A stretch of DNA of 64,000 nucleotides from Strigamia acuminata (taxonomy: Eukaryota; Arthropoda; Chilopoda; Geophilomorpha; Linotaeniidae), in assembly GCA_949358305.1 (NCBI GenBank), contig OX442319.1:1240001-1304000 (forward strand), written 5' to 3'. Shown in pieces: positions 13,519 through 26,266 of the stretch. Each line of letters starts with the position of its first letter. Within the stretch, counting starts at the first letter, position 1. The notes beneath the pieces were generated by a model. It was not told where the DNA came from. It did no database searches and was given only the letters and a program-made list of their open reading frames with translations. The translations under genes were made by a program, and so were the position numbers.

Positions 13519-13946
13519 CCCTCGGAGGCATAAGGCTATATGCGTTTAGGGACAACAACCACTTTCTTGAATCACAATTTTTTTTTCAAATCAGTTTTTT
13601 TTCTGAAAATTTGTGATTTTGTTTATATTATACTGAACTTTATCTCAGGTGAAATTTGAAGTCATTAGACATTCATTTAATTAATTATGCTAAATGCAAA
13701 TTTTCTGCCCCTTAAAATTCCGGCAAAACTATTAAGCTGGCTTAATTCGCTGCTTTAGGAAAGAGCGCTTCAGTAACTGCTTTTGGCTTTTACCAGTAGG
13801 GTTTAAACCCACCACTAGTTGGTAAAAATTAGTAGCTAACTTAAGAAAATCGAAATGGCGCTTTAACTAATTGACCTGAAAATTGTCCCTAAACGCTCAA
13901 TGCCTTACACCAAAACGGTTACATTTTACCCTTATGCCTCCGAGGG
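13519..13946. mobile_element. piggyBac-like MITE with CCCTCGG termini
   Basis: Both ends carry the same inverted terminus, CCCTCGGAGGCATAAGG (17 bases identical), and a second shared word, GCGTTTAGGGACAA, occurs internally on both sides. TTAA follows the right end (13947-13950) and TTGA precedes the left end (13515-13518), one change from TTAA. Termini starting CCCT and a TTAA target site are characteristic of the piggyBac superfamily. The 428-bp element has no transposase frame, so it would be non-autonomous. Confidence 0.65.
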
Positions 13947-13950
13947 TTAA

Positions 13951-16900
13951 TATTGAATCAACATAGATGCGATGTTAAATCGATCATCCGTCCTACTGGC
14001 GTTTTTGCCCATAAAGAAGCAAATAACAAAAATGTGGTGTACAGCACCAAGTGTTGAAATAATCTTAACTTTCTTTTGCAAAGTACCTAAACAAGTACTT
14101 TGGTTTATTTTTTTTTTAAATAATTAAAGCAATAATAAAAACTCCGAACCTCGGGCATTAAAGCCAGTATTAAACAAATAAAAATTGATCGAATAAATCA
14201 ATGAATAGTTTATTAAAACTGAATAAAAAAACAAGGTGTGAACTAATTTCATTTTTTCCGTTCAGTTTTGAAGATAAACGTGTTCATGAACTAATGAACG
14301 TCGTCCATGGATGCAAACTAACAGTTGCACTTTGTAGCCACATAACTTGCACGTTTTTTAAAGGATTCTTTCAATCTTTACCTTACTGTGTTGGCCCTCA
14401 CAAAATTTTGTAGGCTCTAAACCTTTTATGTGCCTTAGGCACTGTGCTCACTGTACTCAAATGAGCTCCCCCGACATATTCACCACAAACAAAAAAAAAT
14501 CCAGAATAAATAAATCTCTGAATTTCGGTTAATAAAAGTAATTTATTTACTACATAATTACATTTTGCAGTAAGCTCGAGTGCAAAATAATAACTGATTT
14601 ATTATCACAACAAAAAATTCAATCGTCATTCCATAATGGGTTTCTGGAGCAATAAATTATACTAGTATTCACTTGGAATTGACTAGAAATTCCAATTTTT
14701 GTCATTTGATTTATAGGGTGAAAAATGGCACAAAAATGGTCACAAAATGGTAGTTGTAAGTGGCATCAAAAGTCTCAAATACTGATTTCCTTTTTTAAGT
14801 ACAAGTGTTTCAAAAAACAAAATTATTTTTTTAAATAAGTAAAATGAGATCAAAATCTTGTATAGACACATATACGGTGGTTTAGCAAAAAATATTCTAA
14901 ATGCATATAAATAAAAATGCTAAGAAAGCAATAGCACAATTTTAGATAATTTTGTGCTTAAATTCAGTTTTTTCGTTCATTTGACTGAAAAATTTAGCGC
15001 ACGATGTCACTACTGTACATGGATAACAACACTATTAACCAGTTTCCAACAATAAGCTTGAATCAACAACTAGCATTCTTTGCACGATGCTTTTAAGTTT
15101 TAATAATATACGGTAAACTAAAAATTAAAAAATACCAAAAATTGTAGAAATTTGTCATTATTGAAATGAAGCGAGACACAGCAAATATTAAATTGAAAAT
15201 TGAAAATAAAATAAAATAAAATAAAATAAACTATAAATATTTTATATTTTGTTTTTCAATTTTTTTGTAAATAGAAATTTGTGTAACTGCAAAACATTGA
15301 AATCTCTTCCAAAATCAACTTTCAAATAATTCTGGTGTACTTTAACATCAACAGATCGACACCAAAATAGTAGGAAATGGTAGCTAGCAAATCAAGCAGG
15401 TAGAAATGTTCAACTAGAAAATATCCAATTTAATAAAACAATACACAATTGCAAAGTATTTTTTTTCTTCCAAATTAAATTTACGATAATCAGAAACTAC
15501 ACTACTCATTTTTTTTATTCAGTTTCAATCATTCTACTGGGCCATGTTCTATTCCGCGCGGTCCCAACTCCGCTCTCTGTCCCAATCTGGCGCTAGATGA
15601 TGAAATTAAATGTGGACCGAATTTGAGCGGTCCCAATCTCTTGCCGAATATTAGAATTGACCATGATGTAATTGTGGTGTATTTGCACAACAAGAAATTG
15701 TGCAGCTTTGAACACATTAGGAAATTGTATCGTATTGTTAGCAATACAATGTGTAAGGCATCATGGGGGAGCATCATGCAGCTTCCATATTTTCCCCTAG
15801 CAATGGTTGGCCAGGTATTGAACAATAAAGGATTTCCACTTCTGTTAGTGGAGTGGAAGAGGCGGGAGCTTTTGTTTATAGGTCTGCCACGTTTCAGGTT
15901 TAAATCTTGGTCTTTTATTTGATATCATACAAAAGTAATGTAACACTCACAAGTTAAAGTTTTCAATGATAATGATACCAAACTCCAATAGAGCATCGAT
16001 TATCTAAACTAATTGGGAGACAAGTGTGTTCATAAAACCAATTTGTTTGCATAATCGGACATTTAGTTCATGTACAATCCTGCAAACATAAAATGTTCTT
16101 GCTACTGTCCATTTGCTATGACTACTGCAAACCTTTCATGAGTAGGATAGTACATAACCGTTAAAAACGATTAAAAAACGATTAAGCTTATAAAACCGAG
16201 GTTACGAAGACGTTACCGAGCGGAATAGGAACGGGCTGAATAAGGTTGGTGTAGATTTGGAACCCCATAAAACATATTTTATTTAATATGTAAACAAATC
16301 AGCGCAGAAATAAATACCTACGACGCAGAATAGGGACATTTTGGTGCCGATACTGAGTTTGACTACCTATTTCTCAAATTACAAGTGCATGCTAGTATTA
16401 TTATTGTTTTCATGGCCCACTTGTATTACGGACTAATTCACTATTTGAGAATGCACTTTCTACGTAATAATTACAACTGTGTGCAAGATTTGTTCCGTTT
16501 TTTTTTGCCTGTCTTTACAGCAAGATCATTAAAACAAAACCTGTTCTTTTTCTTTTATAAAAAGAATTAAAAAAAAATTCAGGATTTTTTTTTTTATATT
16601 ACGATTTCTCACGCACCCCAAGATTTGTTAGCAACGTTGTACTTTCAAGAGTACGGTGTACATTTAACGCGAGAGTATAATGTACCTGAAAGATGGTACT
16701 TTTTTCTCAGAAGAGGCCCTACACTGATAATGTTCAACAGTGCGCTACTCCAATTTATTGAGATTGCGTGTTGCACATTCTGCAAATCGCTGGAACGTGT
16801 GACTGTTGAAAAAAAATGGCAGAATTAAATAACTGAACTGTTCATTTACTTCTGCGTACATTAACTACAATATAATCATAATCATATTCATATATTAATT

Positions 16901-17552
16901 TTTGTTGAGATTTTTAGTGTTCAATGTCATTTCTTTTTGGTAGCTAACGTCTGCTGAGAAACCAGCATTGCATTATTTTGCGCCCGATATCTTGATGTCA
17001 GAATCAAATGGAAAAATCCAGATTTGCACACATGATTTTATAAATAATAGCAGATAATAGCGCAACTCACTCGTTCGCAATAAAGAATTTTAAACGTGTG
17101 TTTTCGCGTACAAAAAAATAGAATTTTACTTAAGTGTTTGAATTTGCCAATTCGCAGCATACTGACAATACACCCTTTTTTCTGTCTGATCAAACTCCCT
17201 CGTTAAGAAGAAATTTTCAAGCAGGATACTTTTACCAAATCATTTTTCCTCGTCAATAAACACTCGCTCTCATTTCTTCAATAACAAGCCTTTCACTACG
17301 TCAATCGTGCACTTGTAAAAAGAGAAATTTGCTATGCAAATAAATAATCGTGCTGTTTTGAGCAGCATTCTATTTCATGCAGACGTAAACATCATTTTAA
17401 AATACGGATAGCAGAAAACTTTGAATTAGTAATAGGTTTTGAGACCAACATATGCGCAGATTGAAAAACTTGACATTTTTGTTTGTAAAGTAAATATAAA
17501 AAAAAAAATAAAAAAAAAATCTTAAGAATTAAATCTTTGGTAACAATTCAAA
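13951..17552. other. Intergenic DNA upstream of the TRIM-NHL 3' end
   Basis: AT-rich DNA with an AAAAT microsatellite near 15206-15231. A 100-codon plus-strand open frame at 15623-15922 has ordinary composition, but I see no splice sites or recognisable domain and do not call it. I see nothing else. The last few hundred bases probably include the 3' untranslated region of the TRIM gene, although I found no clear AATAAA close to its stop. Confidence 0.5.
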
Positions 17553-20120
17553 TCACTTATATCTGTACATCTTGACACAATCATTGCCTAAATCAACGAC
17601 AACAACACGCCCGTCTTCAGCCACAGCTAAGCCAGCGGGTCTTTTCAGCTTCGCTTCGTGACTATCAATAACAAACTGCAACAAACCGTCGTAATTGTAC
17701 ACATGAACACCAGTCATATTCTTTTCGGTCCTTGTCGCTAACACAAGATCCTTTCCGTCGTAAGCTATTCCCCCGAATTTCCCGCCCCGAATCTTAGTTT
17801 CGGGAAAGAATTCGCGAATAAATTCGCCGCTCGGCGAAAACACTTGAATCCTCGAATCACCCACCAAAACCTCGTCCTCTCTTCCGATGGCCACGGACGA
17901 AATGATACCAAACTGGCCCGACGCCGATCCCTTCGATCCGATCTTGCGCATCAACTTTCCCTTATTGTCGAGCATGAAGACGCAGCTCAAGCCGTTGTCG
18001 GCGACTAAAATGTCACCCCTGCTGTTGACGCAAATGTCGATCGGCTCGGCAAAACCGTCGTACACAAAGTGGCCCAAAACTCCCCTTTCCTCGGATATCT
18101 CGGTGACCCTTTTCGACCTCCAGTTCACCACGAGCAACGTGTCCTTGGCCGTCAAACACAAGCCAATTCCTCCTCTCTCTTCGAGTCCCTCGGTCTCGAT
18201 GTCGTCTAAAAACTGGCCGCTCGAGCTCAAAACTTTAATGCGGCTGTTTCCGGTGTCCGTCACGTAAATTCTCCGATTCGTGTCGACGGCAACTCCGACC
18301 GGTTGGTTGAACTGATGCGTTCCCGAACCTCGGTTCCCGAACTGAAACGTCGGACTGATGTGGCTGGACGCTTCGAATTTAAACGGACTGTCTTTGATAG
18401 GACGCTCGAACACGGTCACGTGCAGGCAGAAGGAGCCCGAGTTGGGAGTCGTGTACGAGACGTCGTACGTGCCGTCTTGATTGTCTTTCACGTACGAAGG
18501 GCACAGATCTCCGCTCTCCTGCCGCAATTCGGCGACAACGGGGTCGCCGCCGTCGGTCCTCGTGTGCCCGTGGTAGTCGACGGTCGTCACGATCGTCTTC
18601 GTGCGCAGATGCATCGTGGCCGAGTGCACTTTGGCGGTGCAAAGCGCGGGAAAGGTTTTGCTGATGCGCACCCGACCCATCTGCGACAACGCACATTGAA
18701 TGTCGCTTAGAGCGTTGTTGTGCGTCCACTCGTAGAGGATGTGCGCATTTTCCCTGGGCTCGTTGAGCGACCCCACAGTGTCTAGTTTCTGGTTGAGTTC
18801 GCTTATCTTCTTGGTGATATTGCGCACTTCCACCTGATACTGTAAGCCGTTGCACTCTTCTTGTATTTTTTCCTCCTCGCTCTGAATTAATTGCAGTTGT
18901 TCTCGCAGAATCTTTTCTTTTTCTTCCTTCGTCTTTTTCACGGCGGCTAACACCTCCATGCGTCGCTTCTCGACCAGCGTCAAAACGTCTTGAAACGACT
19001 TGTTGACCAGTTCGAAAGCAGCCTCGGCGTTCCGGTCTAATTTCTGCACTTCTTCGCCGACGGTATCGGCGGCGCGGCTCAGTTTGCCGGCGCATTCGTG
19101 CGCTTTGTACAACAATATCTCGGACATTCTCTTGATAGCGATTGAAAAGGGGATGACGGTGTGTTCTCCAATGCCGCCGTTCCCGTGAAAGCCCGTGGTG
19201 CACTGCGTGCAAAATACCGTGTCGCACGTCTCGCAGAACAGCAGTTCTTGAGCGGGATGCTGAGAGCATTTGGGAATCACTTCTCGTCTTTGACGGAGCA
19301 TTAAATCTAAAAGCTGATTAACGAGAAAGCTGGGCGGCAAAGCGTTCACTCCACCGCGTGGAAGAACTATCGTTTCTCGGCAGATTGGACATCTGAACGT
19401 ACCAGCTTCTCTCGACTGAAGCGTCGCCATAGCAACGATCCGTTCCAGGCATTGGCGGCATACGGTGTGCGAACAAGGTAAAAGCTTCGGCGTGTGCTCG
19501 CTTCCATCATACATACCTACAGAAACAATTCATTAATTTAACAAGTCAGCAAAATGTTAGCCCCTGTGGTCTACATGATAATAACTAATAACATTGATAC
19601 TATCCCACTATTTTCCACATCCAGCTGTAACTGGTAAAATATAAAAACTTACGACATGCTTTTCGATTTTCTTTTTTTTTAAACGATGAATATTTACTAG
19701 TTATTTTCATATTTCCCACAGTAAAAGAACCCAAATAAATAAAAGTTGCAGTTCCAATCTGGGCCCGGCCCAGCACTTGATAATAAATTATGATTACATT
19801 AAATAAGTCTATTCATAATTCATTAGCAAAAGCCAAATTTCTCGGGCCAAATGTCACTTCAACTTCAAATGCACTGCCAAACCATCTACAAAAACACATT
19901 ATTATTTAAGTAATCATAAAAACTGTAACAGTAAATTTTGCAGCAGCAACAACATCCATTTTATGTAGATAACATGGCCCACATTTGAAAAAAAAAATTA
20001 AATTTTCGTAAACAGTTTAATTTTTTTTTTACATAAGCAAGTTCCACAGGTTAGAAAACTCTCGTTAAAATCTTCAAAGTTGATGGAAACTGTTTCCACA
20101 AGTGTTGAGGACGTGGTCAT
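17553..20120 (-). CDS. TRIM2/3-like RING, B-box, filamin and NHL protein
   Basis: Two coding exons, 20033-20120 and 17553-19516, join in phase (exon 1 ends in T, exon 2 starts with GT, making a Cys codon) for 683 residues. The first exon supplies the start and the first RING pair C25/C28 (CGTC). The second supplies C44, H46, C49, C52, C72 and C75, a B-box (C113 to H148), a coiled coil (about 180-310), a filamin-type domain (about 315-415) and a six-bladed NHL propeller to the end (about 420-683). The C-terminal VVVVDLGNDCVKMYRYK resembles TRIM2/TRIM3. Family members are E3 ubiquitin ligases, and NHL domains bind RNA or protein partners. An acceptor at 20139/20140 lies 19 bases before the ATG, so a 5' untranslated exon lies further upstream. 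TRIM71 and other TRIM-NHL types are less likely. Confidence 0.9.
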
Positions 20121-20139
20121 CTTGGCACCAAGACTAGCT

Positions 20140-22224
20140 CTGAAAAATAAATAAATAAATCAAAAAATAAAAATAAATAAATAGTCAATAACTTCATTTT
20201 AACAGGCATCTTTAAAATTTGATAATAAAATCTAGATAAAAACTAATAGGGTCATTAATCAACACAATATTAAATGTTTATGTAAACAAATGTCCAAAAT
20301 ACATTTAAAACTGGAACTGTTGGGTTTCACCAATATGGCCCAACTTATAAATGAAAAATGGTTTTCCTATTTCATTTTCAAAACTGGTTTTGCGACCTAC
20401 TATCAATTCTAAAACTCATGTTTCAAAATCTAAAATCTAGGCTACACACATTTAATTCTTCCATTTTGTTTTTGTTTCTTAAATCAATGCTAGGATTTGA
20501 AAAATCCCGTTACCTGCCATTACACACAATAAGAATTATTTCACACTTCAACTCTTTACTTACTGGATCGAATATCGAAGTCGATCGATTTGTTGCATGA
20601 TAATCAAATAATTGAAAAAGCAACTTTGTATTCCAAAATAAAACGTTTACAGCGTATTTTTGCCATCGATTTCTTGCTCGCGTGCAGCAACAGATGACTC
20701 CAACGAAAACACTAGGTCAATAACTTGCAGCGCTATATATTGTATCTCTGCCTCCCCTTCAATCAAGGCCTGTTAAAAAGTTCTGTGCAATACGCCTCCG
20801 TACATTCGCTCGCAGCATAGCATGCGAGTCGGCCATCTGTGATAAATGGGCTATGCTTAATACTCAAGCCCATCTATTTAGTCTTGATTACGATCGCAAC
20901 GTCATTAAAAATACTTCTTTGTATACTGATTTGAAATTTTACAAAAAACCCTACAAATTCATTCTTTGGTTTTTTTGTTTTTGTTTAATTTGTTTTTTAC
21001 TAAACAAGCGGACAAAATGAGCTATTTCTGAAAAAAAATCCTCAAAAAAATAAAGCACAGACATGTTTTACAAAAGAAATACAAATAAAATCGATGTTAT
21101 CAACCCCATCATCAATCAAACCCTTCATTCTCTTTACACAAAAGCCTAACCCAAACAATTTGCTTGTCTTTCATCCCATCCCTGGCCTTTGATTATAAAG
21201 GTGAAATTCATATCTAAAAGCAATATGAATTATAAATATTTATTGTGGCATTGACCTACATTCACCAAATCATGCAAACAAATTCTCTTTAAAACATCTT
21301 TTTTTGTCAACAAATTAAACAAATTAGAAAAAATAAATAAATAGAGAAATAAAAATATCTTTTTTAAAAATTGCTAGTTTTTATACCGTGTTTTAACTGC
21401 AGGAATCCACTTCCTGAGTTTTTATATAGATTTCTCCTTTATGACATTCTCCATAAATAAACAGGCAGCTTTGTTCCATCAAAGCCAACGGATTTTCTCT
21501 TGATAGCTAAGAAAAATAAAACTGAATAATTAATTGAATAAATACAGAATAATCACAGATATGATTAGCACATTTATCACCTTTTCTTGTTTATATTATC
21601 ATTTTGTATAAAATTCCAAATTTCTTCTAGAATCAAGTGCTTCAATTTCTTAAATTTATTACCTATCGTGCAGAGTGAATTCGGCTGTCATTTTATCAGT
21701 TGGTTAATTTTTCTTTCCAAAATTAAATTATCATTCTCGGTTTGAGATCCTTGTCCTCTTGACGGCTTCTCTGCATCATTTCTGATGACTCACATTCAGC
21801 TTTCATTTCAAAATGGCGCTAATTGACGGAGAAAATCTTTGTCTGCTCGAACTGAATATTGGGAGTGACAAAAAGTGTGAGAAAATTTTGCGCTAGATTT
21901 TACAACGAGGAAACAGGAAACATAAGCGTGCCATAAATCTCAGATTTGATTTTAAGAAAATATTTAACAAATCGTTCCTAAAATCTGATTTTGCGTAATA
22001 CTCTCGTCACTTAATAGAATTAAATCTGAGATTTTCTGACGTCATTTTAGTGCGCAGACGCGCTAATAATTTTATCCGTTGTTTAACTTTTCTGGCACGA
22101 ATTTCAAAGTGTTTTAAAACTTTAATTACACAATCTCAAAAAAATACATCCTTAACTAAAATAAAAATAAAGATTAAATAAAGGTTAAATTTAAAACGTT
22201 GATGAGTCAGTGAGTTCTGGTTTG
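20140..22224. other. Interval between the TRIM gene and the PH-domain gene
   Basis: Probably holds the 5' untranslated exon(s) and promoter of the TRIM gene, and the 3' untranslated region of the PH gene. A CRE palindrome TGACGTCA lies at 22037-22044, followed by TGCGCAGACGCGC, an NRF1-like motif, near 22052. The related words AAATCTCAGATTT and AAATCTGAGATTTT occur near 21935 and 22022. I see no coding exon. Confidence 0.4.
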
Positions 22225-24909
22225 TTAAGATGGAGACCATGACTTCGAACTTTTAGCATTAAAACTAAAAAATCGCCGAATTCTTTTACTTAATTTCGGT
22301 ACAGGGCTCGGTAAACACGGCGATTGTGGCTCGCATTGAGACTCGCATTCACTTTTTAATACACTTCGGTCTTCACCCACTTCTCCATCGCTTCGGCATA
22401 CGACATTTTCGTCCGTAGGTTCTAAAATAAATTTTTTTTAAAGAGAAATATGAAAATCGCGTACAAATTGTTTACCAGTGCCTAAAACACGTGTAAAACT
22501 CAAGTTAGCAAAATTGTAGGCCCTTACAAGTATATGTTGCGGAGGGTGACAACTAAAAGGTGACAAGAACTCCTGATTGGGTGAACTAGCTAAACTAAAA
22601 GCATCCACAGCACCAAAGAAGACGGCGTAAAAAGCGGCCGAAAGTGACGAAGGATCCAATTGCACTACGGGTAACAAGCCAAGATGTAATAGGAAAGACA
22701 TTAGAATGCGATATAGAATATTATATAGACACACGGGCGAGTGCCAGTGCCCCGTGTGTCTATATTATAGTGCCCCAGATTTCTTAGGGCCCCATTTCTG
22801 TTGATCGATTTTTTGCACCAAAAAATAAAAATAAAATAAAAATATTGCAAAAAATATTGATGCCCATTTGATGGCCGTGCCCAGCAGCCCAGACAGAACC
22901 CTCACAAGATTAATTAATTAATTATTAATTATTTATTTAATTAATTAATTAATTGATTTACCAAAGTTCATCGGCGATGGTGGAAGTTGAGACGGTGACG
23001 GCAAGTCTTTCCTATCCCTTTTAGAATGAGATCGCATGGCGTTACTCAATAATTTCAGAGGACTCGGTCGTTTTGGCAGTGGCGTGTCGATTACATCGTA
23101 GAAATCGGAAACGGAACCACATTTCCGGTCTCCGGGAGAAAACGAATGTCTGTTGAGAGGATTGGACGACGTTTTACACCTTCTCGTGAGAGTTGAAGGC
23201 TCTTCTATGATTGTTTTTTGGCTTTCTTTGATGACTTTCACTTTGGTTTCCGTCTCTTTTCCGAGCGACGCGTCGAGCGGGGCGTGCAGGGAGCCGAGTT
23301 CTTGAGCTTTCTTCGATTCCAATTGAAATAACGCTTGTTCCACGGCCTTTTCGCTTTGTTCGCGCTGGTTTTCGATATCGTTTAATCGGATTTGAAGTCC
23401 CTCCAATTGCTTCTGCAGAATTTTCGACGATTGTTCGCCCATTATATCTTCCAACGTGCTAACCTTCGACGAGATTTAATTAGATTTTAAAGCAAGAATC
23501 ACAATTCCATACGACAAATTCATTTTACTTTAATTTGTGTCGAGACGCGGCGCTGCCAATAATAAGTGGCCAATCGCAGAGCTTCGTGTTGAGTGACAGC
23601 TTCGGCCCGTTCGTATTTATTCCTCACTTCATCAACTGATTTCAAGTCGAATTTCTGAAAGGAGTCAAATGTGATCAAAGAATTTTTTTTATCTGTATTT
23701 TAATTGATACCATTAAATTATCAGAGTCTTCTTCGAGAATAGTCATGTCATTAATATTCTTATTGCTAATGTTGCGGACAACAGTGCTATTCCGGCGGCC
23801 ATTTTCGTTCGCCCGATTTGCTACGGTTTTCTTGTTTGCGAGGTCTAATTCCAAGTTCAGTCCTTGAATGTTAACGGATGATATTTCCTGCTGCGCCGTT
23901 TTCTTTAAATTGGTCATCCATTCCATGCGACTTTCCTCCGATTCGGTGTAAAAAAATAAATCCTTTTCCCCCTTTTTTTAAAAAATTATTTCTTTTAGTC
24001 ATAAAATTGCATTTGTTTTTTAAATCTCCATTATTTTACTTTTTTGTAGACTTTTATCGGATATAGGTGATCCAAATGATCGCATTCGGTGGCTTTATTC
24101 ACTGCATAGCCTTCTAAATTGATAACGTCGACAGGTAGAGAATCAGTTTGACAGTAAAAACCCATTAGATAATTAAAACGCAGTTCTATCCATAACCTGA
24201 AAAATAAATCATTCCATCAAATTTATCACCAACAACAATATCCACCCTATTTCTTCGATTGTAAGACGCAGCCGATGTTTGGGGAAAAAAAGTGCGTTTT
24301 ACCATTGAAAACGGCTTTGATTGTAAGACGCACCCCGTTTGAAGAGATGCAAATATGGGAGAGAAATAAAGATTGCGCCTTAGAATAGAAGAAATTAAAT
24401 TTCAAACTTTGTAACAAAAAAAAATACTATTAATGTGTTCCTGTGAAAGCAATTTAAAAAAAAAAAATTTGACATTTTAAAAAAGTTGAATTGTACGAAA
24501 AAAAAAATTAAAAAAAAGAAACAGGAAACTTCTCCAAACACGCAATGGATTGAAAAGAATTTTGTCATGAACTTTTTTATGTTCATATTTCAATATTTAT
24601 TAATTTGGCTGGTTTTTTTTTTAAAAGTGTTTAAGTTTTTACTAGTTTAAATAAATCGACTGACCGGAACCAGATTCCAGTAGTGGTTAATCTATAGAGG
24701 AATCCACACACAACCATATCATCGGTGGAAGAAAAAACATTTTTTTCCGGTGGTCGTGGAACGAATGACGGCAACTTTTTTTCAAAATTTAACTCTCTTT
24801 TCAGCAAGCCCAACAAATCTCCCGTGGATCGACTATTGCTCATTCGTCTGTTCCCCGATCCTGGATTTAATTTAGTGCTTGAACAATGCAGTTTTTGCAG
24901 TTTCGGCAT
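22225..24909 (-). CDS. PH-domain and coiled-coil protein (unassigned)
   Basis: Six exons read in phase: 24665-24909, 24040-24196, 23711-23971, 23529-23654, 22962-23463 and 22225-22421, giving 495 residues. The ATG at 24909 has an in-frame TGA just upstream, and an acceptor at about 24926 implies a 5' untranslated exon. Residues about 45-160 read as a PH domain: GFLYRLTTTGIWFR, VINLEGYAV, YPIKVYKK, and the closing helix FFYTESEESRMEWMTNLKK. A long helix follows around 240-320 (ILQKQLEGLQIRLNDIENQ). The C-terminal part is rich in Ser, Pro, Lys and Arg (PSPLKLLSNAMRSHSKR). PH domains usually bind phosphoinositides and helices of this kind dimerise, so a membrane-associated adaptor is plausible. 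I do not recognise the specific family. The exon-3 acceptor is weak (AAAAAAAG), but its phase and the PH sequence fit. Confidence 0.8.
22720..22769. repeat. Short hairpin in the last intron of the PH gene
   Basis: TATAGACACACGGG is followed after about 13 bases by its exact reverse complement CCCGTGTGTCTATA. The AT-rich flanks extend the pairing imperfectly. It lies in the intron between 22422 and 22961 of the minus-strand PH gene. It could be the core of a small inverted-repeat element or a structured intronic RNA segment. Confidence 0.5.
24256..24330. repeat. Repeat fragment with TTGTAAGACGC motifs in a PH-gene intron
   Basis: Two nearby copies of a TTGATT/TCGATT-GTAAGACGC word lie about 60 bases apart in the first coding intron of the PH gene. 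They resemble the motif at 9748-9770. They are likely remnants of a dispersed repeat, ends undefined. Confidence 0.3.
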
Positions 24910-26266
24910 AATTCACACTCGAGATCCTAAATATATATACGGAGAAAAAAGAAGAGAGATTAGTATTTACAAAATATGACATTATAATTAAAAATAGAAA
25001 CTGATTAATATCAACTTTGCAGATAAAAATATAAAAAATTAACGACAGAGAGCAATTTTATTAGTTGCGAAACAAACTACTGGAAACCACTCGGAACCAG
25101 AATCAATTTGACCAGTTGTCTGTTGGTAAGAAGCGTAAAATTGAGTGTGAAATGAATGCAACCGTCATTTCGCACTTCATAACTACCAACTTGTGCGGAG
25201 ATGTGTAATTACTCCGGTGTATATTTAGATAGATTTTTTTTTATTTTTATTTTTCAATAATTTTTTCTTACCACTTTTATAGCATCGTAATCGTAAAAGA
25301 ATTCTATTTTTCAAAACAAACGTATTGAAAAATACAATTCGAGTGTCATTATAACAGCAGTAATGATCTCAATTTCAATTTTTCCATTGTATTTTTTTCA
25401 AGGTCATTTAAATATAATTTCATTCAAATTGTTTCCTCGTGCAATTAAAATTCCCCCGCGTTGCGCAATTTCCATCAAAAGTGATTAAAAGTAACTTTTT
25501 CACGAAAAACAAAATTCTACATTCAAATAAATAAAATACCTAAAAAAAAGATATTTTTTTTTTAAAAATAAATATCCGTATACAATAAAATTACTCATCT
25601 TCTGCACTATGCTTGTATTTGTGGATTTTCTTACCTCAATTTTCAAAAACCAGATTAGAAAGTTTGCAATTTTCCGTGCACGTGTAGTCTACTGCCGCCA
25701 ACTACCCAAACTATTAAAAGTTATTAAAAAAGTTATTAACCACGTGTGAAGATTAAATTGACCAATCAATAAAAGACTGTCTGCCTTTCGACTCCAGGTG
25801 GCCAATTATAATACCATTCATGGAAATTTAGAACCAGAACAATCCGCTATTTTCCGGATCAAAATAAAACGTCATATTTTCTCCCGTTCCTGCATACCGC
25901 TAAAGCGATGTATGACATCATTGATTTTCAGGATTACCGTAGTTTGTTTACTCAAGGATATCGAAATGAAGGATGGGAAAACGGGCTACGATGTTGATAA
26001 AGTTTGTTTTTCTTCTTTTTTTTATGATATAAACAAAATTCAAGCTATCAATTATCACGAACAGACTGTTTTGTTCGAGTTTGTTGAACAGTTTATAAAG
26101 AACACGTATTACTACGTCAGTATGCGCAGTGGCAGTTCGCGCAATCCTTCGTGATAAGATCCGGATCCCTTCCGGATCCATACACATGGTTGCCACATCG
26201 CATGCTTCTGGTTCTCGTGTAAATTGTATCATTTCAAGATTCGCATCAAGTTATTAGTGAATAAAA
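24910..26266. promoter_or_regulatory. Divergent intergenic region between the PH gene and FARSB
   Basis: The PH gene reads left and FARSB reads right from this 1.36-kb AT-rich interval, so it should hold both promoters. Close to FARSB, around 26120-26182, lie ACGTCA, TGCGCAGTGGCAG, TTCGCGCAAT and two TCCGGATCC words, one inside CTTCCGG. CTTCCGG is an ETS/GABP core and TGCGCA-type words resemble NRF1 sites, both common in housekeeping promoters. This is motif-level evidence only. I see no coding exon here. Confidence 0.4.

Noticed and set aside
15623-15922. 99-codon plus-strand frame
   Set aside because: No recognisable domain, no splice partner, and a competing frame of similar length on the other strand.
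18379-19269. 296-codon frame in another phase of the TRIM gene
   Set aside because: It is a shadow of the TRIM exon, rich in Arg and His because of the codon composition of the real frame.
22438-22734. 98-codon minus-strand frame in the PH gene's last intron
   Set aside because: Phase across the flanking exons is exact when it is skipped (G + AA), and it includes the hairpin sequence.
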